Positions 14,405 to 22,036 of a stretch of DNA of 39,016 bases are shown piece by piece. Made by a program: the position numbers and the translations under genes. This DNA comes from Pseudomonas sp. SDI (GTDB lineage: Bacteria > Pseudomonadota > Gammaproteobacteria > Pseudomonadales > Pseudomonadaceae). The notes beneath the pieces were generated by a model. It was given only the letters and a program-made list of their open reading frames with translations, was not told the DNA's origin and did no database searches. Position 1 is the first letter of the stretch; every line of letters starts with the position of its first letter. The stretch lies in contig NZ_QETK01000042.1 in NCBI RefSeq assembly GCF_003105155.1, positions 1 to 39,016 of the forward strand. Reading direction: 5' to 3'.

Positions 14405-17400
14405 TTAGTTCACCCAGGCCCGCGCGTTGCGGAACATGCGCATCCACGCCGCGTCTTCGTTCCAGTCATCCGGACGCCAGGAGTTCTGCACGGCACGGAA
14501 GACCCGCTCAGGGTGCGGCATCATGATGGTGACACGACCGTCGCGGCTGGTAAGGCCGGTGATCCCACGCGGCGAACCGTTCGGGTTGGCCGGGTAGGTT
14601 TCGGTGACCTTGCCGTGGTTGTCGACAAAGCGCAGCGCCACGCAACCGGACAGGTCGGCTTCGAGCAGGGCCGCTTCGCTTTCGAATTCGGCATGGCCTT
14701 CACCGTGGGCAATGGCGATCGGCATACGCGAACCGGCCATACCCTGCAGGAAGATCGAGTTCGATTCCTGTACCTGGACCATCGCCACCCGGGCTTCGAA
14801 CTGCTCGGAACGGTTACGCACGAAGTGCGGCCAGAACTCGGTGCCCGGAATCAGTTCGTGCAGGTTGGACATCATCTGGCAACCGTTACACACGCCCAAG
14901 GTGAAACTGTCGCTACGTTCGAAGTACTGCTGGAACGCATCGCGAGCACGGCTGTTGAACAGCGCCGACTTGGCCCAGCCCTCACCGGCACCGAGTACGT
15001 CGCCGTAGGAGAAGCCACCGCAGGCCACCAGGCCCTTGAACGCGTTCAGGTCGACACGGCCGGCGAGGATATCGCTCATGTGCACGTCGATGGCATTGAA
15101 GCCGGCACGGTCGAAGGCCGCAGCCATCTCGACCTGGCCGTTGACGCCCTGCTCACGCAGCACGGCAACCTGCGGACGAATGCCCTTCTTGATGTACGGC
15201 GCAGCGATGTCCTGATTGACGTCGAAGCCCAGCTTGACGCTCAGGCCCGGGTTGTCTTCTTCGAGCAGGGCATCGAATTCCTGGTCGGCGCAGACGGCGT
15301 TATCACGCAGACGCTGGATCTGGTAGCTGGTTTCCGCCCACTGGCGTTGCAGCAGACGGCGATCGCCACGGAACAGCTCTTCGCCCGCCAGCTTGATCAC
15401 GACTTCGCCGTTGTTCACCGGCTGGCCGATCACCGCCACGCAGTCTTCGCCGAGACCGGCCGCACTGAACTGGGCCAGCACGTCCGGGGTAGCGTCCTGA
15501 CGCACCTGGATCACCGCACCGAGCTCTTCGTTGAACAGCACGGCGGCAATTTTTTCGCGCTTGCTGGTCAGGGCTTCCAGTTCCAGGTTCAGCCCGCAAT
15601 GGCCGGCAAAGGCCATTTCCACCGCAGTAACCAGCAGACCACCGTCGGAGCGGTCGTGGTAGGCCAGCAGGTGGCCATCGGCGTTCAGGCCCTGGATCAC
15701 GGCGAAGAAGGCTTTCAGGTCTTCGGCGTCGTCGACGTCCGGGGCCTGGCTGCCGAGCTTCTCGTGGGTCTGTGCGAGGATCGAGGCGCCCATGCGGTTT
15801 TTGCCGCGGCCCAGGTCGATCAGGATCAGGTCGGTTTCGCCCTTGTCCATGCGCAGTTGCGGGGTCAGGGTCTTGCGGATGTCGGTGACCGGGGCAAAGC
15901 CGGTGACGATCAGCGACAGCGGCGAGGTGACGGTCTTCTCGGCGCCTTCATCTTCCCAGCGGGTTTTCATGGACATCGAGTCCTTGCCCACCGGAATGGT
16001 CAGGCCCAGCTCAGGGCACAGCTCCATACCCACGGCCTTGACCGTGTCGTACAGACGCGCGTCTTCGCCCGGGTGACCGGCCGCCGACATCCAGTTGGCC
16101 GACAGTTTGATGTCGGACAGCTTGCCGATGCGCGAAGCGGCCATGTTGGTCAGGGTTTCGCCGATCGCCATGCGCCCGGACGCTGGGGCATCGAGCAGGG
16201 CCAGCGGGGTACGCTCGCCCATGGCCATGGCTTCACCGGTGTAGACGTCGAAGCTGGTGGCGGTGACGGCCACATCGGCCACCGGCACCTGCCACGGACC
16301 GACCATCTGGTCACGGGCAACCAGGCCAGTGATGGTGCGGTCGCCGATAGTGATCAGGAAGCTCTTGCTGGCCACGGCCGGGTGCCGCAGCACGCGCTCA
16401 ACCGAATCCTGCAGGTCGAGCGTGCTTGGGTCGAAATCATCGCCCAACTCGGCTTCGCGGCTCACCGAACGGTGCATGCGCGGCGCCTTGCCCAGCAACA
16501 CTTCCAGTGGCATGTCCACCGGATTGTTGCCGAAGTGGCTGTCGGTGACGGTCAGTTGCTTTTCTTCAGTGGCTTCGCCGACCACTGCGAACGGGCAGCG
16601 CTCGCGCTCGCAGATGGCCTTGAAGCGCTCGAAATCGCCAGCATCGACGGCCAGGACATAACGCTCCTGGGATTCGTTGCTCCAGATTTCCAGCGGCGCC
16701 ATGCCTGGCTCGTCATTCGGCACGTTGCGCAGTTCGAAGCGACCGCCACGGCCGCCGTCGTTGACCAGCTCCGGGAAGGCGTTGGACAGACCGCCGGCGC
16801 CGACATCGTGGATGAAGGCGATCGGGTTCTTGTCGCCCAGTTGCCAGCAGCGGTCGATGACCTCCTGGCAACGGCGTTCCATTTCCGGGTTTTCACGCTG
16901 GACCGAGGCAAAGTCGAGGTCGGCCGAGCTGGCGCCGGTGGCCATCGACGAGGCCGCGCCGCCGCCCAGGCCGATCAGCATGGCCGGGCCGCCGAGTACG
17001 ATCAGCTTGGCGCCGACGGTGATCTCGCCCTTCTGCACGTGCTCTTCACGGATGTTGCCCATACCGCCGGCGAGCATGATCGGCTTGTGGTAGCCGCGCA
17101 CTTCGTCGCCGTGCGGGGTGCTGATCGACTGCTCGAAGGTACGGAAGTAGCCGGTCAGGGCCGGACGGCCGAATTCGTTGTTGAACGCGGCACCGCCCAG
17201 CGGGCCTTCAATCATGATGTCCAGCGCGGTAACGATGCGCTCGGGCTTGCCGTACGGCTTCTCCCATGGCTGTTCGAAGCCTGGGATCTGCAGGTTGGAT
17301 ACGGTGAAGCCAGTGAGGCCGGCTTTGGGCTTGGCGCCACGACCGGTGGCACCTTCGTCGCGGATTTCGCCGCCGGAACCGGTGGAGGCCCCCGGGAACG

Positions 17401-18304
17401 GCGCGATGGCCGTCGGGTGGTTGTGCGTCTCGACCTTCATCAGGATGTGCACCGGCTCCTGCACCGCGCCGTACTGGCGGGTATCAGGGTTCGGGAAGAA
17501 GCGCCCGGCCACCGAACCGACGATCACCGAAGCGTTGTCCTTGTATGCGGACAGTACGCCTTCGCTGTGCATCTGGTAGGTGTTCTTGATCATGCCGAAC
17601 AGGCTTTTTTCCTGGCTCTCGCCATCGATATCCCAACTGGCGTTGAAGATCTTGTGCCGGCAGTGTTCGGAGTTGGCCTGGGCGAACATCATCAGTTCGA
17701 TGTCGTGCGGGTTGCGCTTGAGGCCCTGGAAGCTGCTGACCAGGTAATCGATCTCGTCTTCGGCCAAGGCCAGGCCCAGCTCGACGTTGGCCTTCTCCAG
17801 CGCGGCACGGCCGCCACCGAGGATGTCGACGGCAGTCAGCGGCTTGGGCTGGGCATGGCTGAACAGGCCGGTGGCGTCTTCGAGCCTGGCCAGGACGATC
17901 TGGGTCATGCGGTCGTGCAGCACGTCGGCGACGGCCGCGACATCGGCGTCGCTCAGCGCACCGCTGACGTAGAAGGCGATACCGCGCTCGATGCGCTGGA
18001 CGTTTTCCAGACCGCAGTTGTGGGCGATGTCACTGGCCTTGCTCGACCAGGGCGAGATGGTGCCGAACCGCGGCAGGACCAGGAACAGGCGACCGGCTGG
18101 CTCCTGAACCGGTACGCTCGGGCCGTACTTGAGCAAGCGCGCGAGCACCTGCTGTTGGTCGGCGCTCAGCTCACCGTCAACCTCGGCGAAATGGGCGAAT
18201 TCAGCATACAAACCACTAACAGCGGGGACTTTCTGGCTCAGTTGCTCGAGTAATTTACCGTGGCGAAAGGCAGAAAGGGCAGGAGCGCCGCGCAGGATCA
18301 ACAT
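14405..18304 (-). CDS. purL: Phosphoribosylformylglycinamidine synthase (FGAM synthetase)
   Basis: 1299 residues, the large single-chain form of gammaproteobacteria. It converts FGAR, glutamine and ATP to FGAM, step four of purine synthesis. The N-terminal PurS-like domain (from MLILRGAPALSAF) is followed by the paired ATP-binding/FGAM domains (for example THNHPTAIAPFPGASTGSGG, GGGAASSM, HDVGAGGLSNAFPEL) and a C-terminal glutamine amidotransferase with the nucleophile in GVCNGCQMM and PHPERVFR. The ATG is at 18304. It is the first gene of a unit with the NIF3-like gene and diverges from mltF. A TAGAAT at 18350-18355 (minus strand) may be its -10. Confidence 0.98.
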   Translation of the reverse strand: MLILRGAPALSAFRHGKLLEQLSQKVPAVSGLYAEFAHFAEVDGELSADQQQVLARLLKYGPSVPVQEPAGRLFLVLPRFGTISPWSSKASDIAHNCGLENVQRIERGIAFYVSGALSDADVAAVADVLHDRMTQIVLARLEDATGLFSHAQPKPLTAVDILGGGRAALEKANVELGLALAEDEIDYLVSSFQGLKRNPHDIELMMFAQANSEHCRHKIFNASWDIDGESQEKSLFGMIKNTYQMHSEGVLSAYKDNASVIVGSVAGRFFPNPDTRQYGAVQEPVHILMKVETHNHPTAIAPFPGASTGSGGEIRDEGATGRGAKPKAGLTGFTVSNLQIPGFEQPWEKPYGKPERIVTALDIMIEGPLGGAAFNNEFGRPALTGYFRTFEQSISTPHGDEVRGYHKPIMLAGGMGNIREEHVQKGEITVGAKLIVLGGPAMLIGLGGGAASSMATGASSADLDFASVQRENPEMERRCQEVIDRCWQLGDKNPIAFIHDVGAGGLSNAFPELVNDGGRGGRFELRNVPNDEPGMAPLEIWSNESQERYVLAVDAGDFERFKAICERERCPFAVVGEATEEKQLTVTDSHFGNNPVDMPLEVLLGKAPRMHRSVSREAELGDDFDPSTLDLQDSVERVLRHPAVASKSFLITIGDRTITGLVARDQMVGPWQVPVADVAVTATSFDVYTGEAMAMGERTPLALLDAPASGRMAIGETLTNMAASRIGKLSDIKLSANWMSAAGHPGEDARLYDTVKAVGMELCPELGLTIPVGKDSMSMKTRWEDEGAEKTVTSPLSLIVTGFAPVTDIRKTLTPQLRMDKGETDLILIDLGRGKNRMGASILAQTHEKLGSQAPDVDDAEDLKAFFAVIQGLNADGHLLAYHDRSDGGLLVTAVEMAFAGHCGLNLELEALTSKREKIAAVLFNEELGAVIQVRQDATPDVLAQFSAAGLGEDCVAVIGQPVNNGEVVIKLAGEELFRGDRRLLQRQWAETSYQIQRLRDNAVCADQEFDALLEEDNPGLSVKLGFDVNQDIAAPYIKKGIRPQVAVLREQGVNGQVEMAAAFDRAGFNAIDVHMSDILAGRVDLNAFKGLVACGGFSYGDVLGAGEGWAKSALFNSRARDAFQQYFERSDSFTLGVCNGCQMMSNLHELIPGTEFWPHFVRNRSEQFEARVAMVQVQESNSIFLQGMAGSRMPIAIAHGEGHAEFESEAALLEADLSGCVALRFVDNHGKVTETYPANPNGSPRGITGLTSRDGRVTIMMPHPERVFRAVQNSWRPDDWNEDAAWMRMFRNARAWVN

Positions 18305-18349
18305 CGTCGGGACAGCCTCAGGAAGGGGGTGTGCTTAGAGGCCGTGCAT

Positions 18350-18355
18350 TCTAGC
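18350..18355 (-). promoter_or_regulatory. Possible -10 of purL
   Basis: On the minus strand TAGAAT stands 45-50 bases before the purL start. No good -35 is seen at 16-18 bases, so the assignment is weak. The rest of 18305-18549 shows no other clear signal apart from the mltF -10 near its end. Confidence 0.3.
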
Positions 18356-18536
18356 CTAAACCGCCGCCGACGGCACCCGAAACGCTACATCGGCCCCCCT
18401 CCGGCCATCGGCAAGCCATTCAGACGGCTGCAACGCACCATGACGGTGCAAAAATCTTCTTCAAGCGGCCGATTTTGTAATTTTGCTACCAGACAAGCGC
18501 TGCGTTGTCGAGATATGGCGCGGCAGGTCCTTTGCG

Positions 18537-18542
18537 TATACT
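18537..18542 (+). promoter_or_regulatory. -10-like TATACT seven bases before mltF
   Basis: TATACT at 18537-18542 is a five-of-six match to TATAAT. With normal spacing, transcription would begin at or one base before the ATG at 18550, giving a leaderless or nearly leaderless mRNA. No Shine-Dalgarno and no clear -35 is seen. Confidence 0.35.
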
Positions 18543-18549
18543 GCATCGT

Positions 18550-20010
18550 ATGTTTGCCCAGACTGCTTTGCGCCAGCGCTGCGCCAAATGGCTCATCGCA
18601 ACCGGACTCTTCCTGATGCTCGGTGCCTGTGTTGAAAAACCCAGCACCCTTGAGCGCGTAAAGGAAGACGGTGTGCTGCGCGTGGTAACCCGCAACAGTC
18701 CAGCCACCTACTTCCAGGACCGCAACGGCGAAACCGGTTTCGAGTACGAACTGGTGAAGCGTTTCGCCGACGACCTGGGCGTGGAACTGAAGATCGAGAC
18801 GGCCGACAATATCGACGATCTGTTCAACCAGCTTGGCCAGCCGTCAGGCCCGGTGCTGGCGGCAGCGGGCCTGGTCAGTAGCGAACAGCGCAAGACCCAG
18901 GCGCGGTTCTCCCACCCCTATCTCGAAGTCACCCCACAGGTCATCTACCGCAACGGCAAGTCGCGGCCTACCGATGCCGGCGACCTGGTCGGCAAGCGCA
19001 TCCTGGTGCTCAAGGGCAGCAGCCACGCCGAGCAACTGGCCGAACTGAAGAAGCAGTACCCGGCGCTCACTTACGAAGAGTCCGATCAGGTCGAGGTGGT
19101 CGACCTGCTGCGGATGGTCGACGAAGGGCAGATCGACCTGACCCTGGTCGACTCCAACGAACTGGCGATGAACCAGGTGTACTTCCCCAACGTGCGGGTC
19201 GCCTTCGACCTCGGCGATGCCCGCGACCAGCGCTGGGCGGTAGCGGCCGGTGACGACAACAGCCTGCTCAACGAGATCAACGAATTCCTCGACAAGGTGC
19301 AGAAGAACGGCACCCTGCAACGTCTGAAGGACCGCTATTACGGGCACGTCGACGTGCTCGGGTACGTCGGCGCCTACACCTTTGCCCAGCACCTGCAGCA
19401 ACGCTTGCCCAAATACGAGAAACACTTCCGCGCCTCGGCCAAGGTCGAGCAGGTGGACTGGCGACTGCTGGCCGCCATCGGCTATCAGGAATCGATGTGG
19501 CAGGCCGAGGTTACCTCGAAAACCGGCGTTCGCGGGCTGATGATGCTGACCCAGCGCACCGCGCAGGCGATGGGCGTGTCGAACCGGCTGGACCCCAAGC
19601 AGAGCATTATCGGTGGTGCCAAGTACTTCATGATCGTCAAGGCCGAGCTCGACGATTCGATCGAAGAACCGGACCGCACCTGGTTTGCCCTGGCGGCGTA
19701 CAACGTCGGCAGCGGGCACCTTGAGGATGCGCGCAAGCTGGCGAAGAACGAGGGGCTGAACCCGAACAAGTGGCTGGACGTGAAGAAGATGCTGCCGCGC
19801 CTGTCGCAGAAGCAGTGGTACAGCAAGACCCGCTACGGTTATGCACGCGGCGGTGAGCCGGTGCATTTTGTGGCGAACATCCGCCGCTACTACGACATCC
19901 TGACCTGGGTGACCCAGCCGCAGCTGGAAGGCAGCCAGGTGGCCGAGAGCAACCTGCATGTGCCGGGGGTCGACAAGACCAAGCCGACCGAGCAGACGCC
20001 GCCGCTCTGA
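18550..20010 (+). CDS. mltF: Membrane-bound lytic murein transglycosylase F
   Basis: 486 residues from ATG 18550; the frame extends to TTG 18505, but the lipoprotein signal (CAKWLIATGLFLMLGAC) fits the later start. The N-terminal half is a periplasmic solute-binding (SBP-3-like) module (LRVVTRNSPATYFQDRNGE, then GFEYELVKRFADDLGVELK). The C-terminal half is a family 1 lytic transglycosylase with catalytic Glu near residue 314 in GYQESMW and the later FALAAYNVGSGHL and Y-rich KTRYGYARGGEP motifs. It cleaves peptidoglycan strands to 1,6-anhydro products at the outer membrane and acts in wall turnover. Divergent from purL and convergent with tadA. Confidence 0.96.
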   Translation: MFAQTALRQRCAKWLIATGLFLMLGACVEKPSTLERVKEDGVLRVVTRNSPATYFQDRNGETGFEYELVKRFADDLGVELKIETADNIDDLFNQLGQPSGPVLAAAGLVSSEQRKTQARFSHPYLEVTPQVIYRNGKSRPTDAGDLVGKRILVLKGSSHAEQLAELKKQYPALTYEESDQVEVVDLLRMVDEGQIDLTLVDSNELAMNQVYFPNVRVAFDLGDARDQRWAVAAGDDNSLLNEINEFLDKVQKNGTLQRLKDRYYGHVDVLGYVGAYTFAQHLQQRLPKYEKHFRASAKVEQVDWRLLAAIGYQESMWQAEVTSKTGVRGLMMLTQRTAQAMGVSNRLDPKQSIIGGAKYFMIVKAELDDSIEEPDRTWFALAAYNVGSGHLEDARKLAKNEGLNPNKWLDVKKMLPRLSQKQWYSKTRYGYARGGEPVHFVANIRRYYDILTWVTQPQLEGSQVAESNLHVPGVDKTKPTEQTPPL

Positions 20011-20056
20011 TCTGACCGCGCGAGCCTTGCCGGCGATAAACCCAGCGCAATAATCG

Positions 20057-20539
20057 CTAGCCCTTGGCCCGCCGCGCCTTGAAGAACTCGCTCAGGATCG
20101 CCCCGCACTCCTCCGCCAGCACCCCACCCTCGAACAACACCCGGTGATTCAAGAAGCCCTGGGTGAAGAACTGGCCCTGGCTCTGTACCACCCCGGCCTT
20201 CGGCTCCAGTGCGCCGTACACCACGCGGTTGACCCGCGAGTGCACGATCAGCCCGGCGCACATGCTGCAGGGCTCCAGCGTCACATACAGGGTGCTGCCC
20301 GGCAGACGGTAATTGCTCGCCGCCTGCGCCGCCGCACGAATCGCCACCATTTCGGCATGCGCACTCGGGTCGCTACCGCTGATCGGGCAGTTGAAGCCGG
20401 CGCCAATCACTTCGCCATGCTGCACCAGCACCGCGCCCACCGGCACCTCGCCCATGGCCGCGCCTTGGGCTGCCAGCGCCAGCGCCAGGCGCATGAATTC
20501 CTGATCGCGACTGCGATCGATGATCTGTGGCCGCCCCAT
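20057..20539 (-). CDS. tadA: tRNA adenosine(34) deaminase TadA (cumB of P. putida)
   Basis: 160 residues from ATG 20539, which overlaps the cumA stop by one base (TGATG); longer frames run into cumA. Zinc deaminase signature: HAE (in SAHAEMVAIRAA) and PCSMC (in TLEPCSMCAG), with GEVPVGAVLV before them. It converts A34 of tRNA-Arg(ACG) to inosine and is essential in most bacteria. In P. putida GB-1 the gene after cumA was named cumB; this is the same arrangement. Coupling to cumA is a location, not a known functional link. Confidence 0.96.
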   Translation of the reverse strand: MGRPQIIDRSRDQEFMRLALALAAQGAAMGEVPVGAVLVQHGEVIGAGFNCPISGSDPSAHAEMVAIRAAAQAASNYRLPGSTLYVTLEPCSMCAGLIVHSRVNRVVYGALEPKAGVVQSQGQFFTQGFLNHRVLFEGGVLAEECGAILSEFFKARRAKG

Positions 20540-21921
20540 CACACCACCTCGATCGCAGCCATCAGGCCGGTTTCCATATGGTCGACCACATGGCAATGGA
20601 ACATCCAGGTACCCGGGTTATCCGCCACCAGCGCCACCTGCGCACGCTCGTTCTTGCCCAGCAGGTAGGTGTCGGTGAAGTACTGCTCGGGGATCTTCCG
20701 GCGGTTCGAGCTGATGACCTTGAAGCTCATGCCATGCAGGTGAATCGGGTGCTGGTACTGGGTCATGTTCTTCAGCTCGAAAATGTAGCTCTTGCCCTTC
20801 TGCAAGGTGGCGATCGGCCGATCGGCACAGGTCTTGTCGGTGATGTCCCAGGCCTTGCCGTTGATCTGCCAGAGGCTCGGCGGCTGGCCGTTCTCGGTGT
20901 TCACCGAGACCGAACCGACCCATTCGAAATTGAAGTTGAGCTTCTCGGCATTGGCCAGGTCCGGCTCGGCAATCGGGTTGGCCGGCAGCGCCGGCGGCCA
21001 GTCGCCCGGCGCCTCGCTGCTGGCCACCGAGCGCAGCGTACCCAGGCGTACCGGACCATCGCGTAACGACACCTCCTCGCCGGCCGGCGGCATGCGGATA
21101 GCCAGGCAGATGCGCATGCCCGGCCCCAGCCAATAGTCCTTGCCCAGCGGCCGCGGGGTGATCGGGTTGCCGTCCAGTGCGTAGATCTTCGCCTCGACGT
21201 TGCCCTTGAGGTTGATCCGGTAGGTCAGGGTGTTGTCCAGGTTCAACAGGCGCACCCGCACCACCTGCCCGGCCGGCATCTCGACCACCGCGTCAGGCTG
21301 GCCGTTGATGGTGATCAGGCGCCCCGCCGTGCCACCCCGCGCGGCTTCGCGAGGGATGCTGAACTCGACGAAATTGCCCTGTTCGTCAACGTGCCAGTTC
21401 TTCAGGCTCAGGGTGCGCTCATGCTTGAAGCCGGTCGGCTCGCGCTCCTCGACGATCAGCGGGCCGACCAGGCCGCGGCCCAGCTCTTCGCTACTGTTGA
21501 CGTGCGGGTGATACCAGTAGCTGCCGGCATCCGGCACGCGGAACTGGTAGTCGAAGAACTCGCCCGGCAACACCGGCAGTTGTGACACGTAGGGCACGCC
21601 GTCCATTTCCAGCGGCAGGCGGATGCCATGCCAGTGGATGGTGGTGGCCACCGGCAAGCGGTTGATGAAGCGTACCCGCAACCACTGGCCCTGGCGTGCG
21701 CGCAGTTCGGTACCCGGCGCCGACGGGCCGAACGCCCAAGCCTGTGTGGTGTGCCCAGGCACCAGCTCGACGTCGAGCGGAGCGGCGATCAACTCGTAGT
21801 CATGCCCAGCCTGTTCGTCCTCGACCTTGCCCAGCCAGTAACGGGCGGCGCCCCCGGCACCCAGGCCAACCACCACCAGGCCGGTCAGCCCCTTGAGCAT
21901 TTGTCGACGGGTAAAAGACAT
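20539..21921 (-). CDS. cumA: Multicopper oxidase CumA
   Basis: 460 residues from ATG 21921 (AGAGG upstream); longer frames are spurious. Tat signal FTRRQMLKGLTGLVVVGLG, then three cupredoxin domains. The copper motifs are HWHGIRLP and HPHVNSSEELGRG near the N-terminus and HPIHLHGMSF and HCHVVDHMETGLM at the C-terminus, giving the type 1 and the trinuclear sites. It is a periplasmic laccase-like oxidase. cumA was first linked to Mn(II) oxidation in P. putida; later work points to other oxidases (McoA, MnxG), so its substrate is open. First gene of the cumA-tadA unit; the toxin-like gene lies 115 bases upstream on the same strand. Confidence 0.95.
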   Translation of the reverse strand: MSFTRRQMLKGLTGLVVVGLGAGGAARYWLGKVEDEQAGHDYELIAAPLDVELVPGHTTQAWAFGPSAPGTELRARQGQWLRVRFINRLPVATTIHWHGIRLPLEMDGVPYVSQLPVLPGEFFDYQFRVPDAGSYWYHPHVNSSEELGRGLVGPLIVEEREPTGFKHERTLSLKNWHVDEQGNFVEFSIPREAARGGTAGRLITINGQPDAVVEMPAGQVVRVRLLNLDNTLTYRINLKGNVEAKIYALDGNPITPRPLGKDYWLGPGMRICLAIRMPPAGEEVSLRDGPVRLGTLRSVASSEAPGDWPPALPANPIAEPDLANAEKLNFNFEWVGSVSVNTENGQPPSLWQINGKAWDITDKTCADRPIATLQKGKSYIFELKNMTQYQHPIHLHGMSFKVISSNRRKIPEQYFTDTYLLGKNERAQVALVADNPGTWMFHCHVVDHMETGLMAAIEVV

Positions 21922-22036
21922 CGAAGCAGGTACCTCTTGTTGCGAAAACAGCCTGCCGACGGCCCCGGGGCCGTGGCGATGAGGGCGAATACGATACACC
22001 TGCATTTGCGAAAGATTAAGTGAAGAGTTGCCGCAG

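Noticed and set aside
14060..18253. Plus-strand open frame of 1397 codons antisense to purL
   Set aside because: Shadow of a high-GC coding strand: low-complexity His/Gln/Val/Asp composition, no known domain, and purL on the other strand is unmistakable along its full length.
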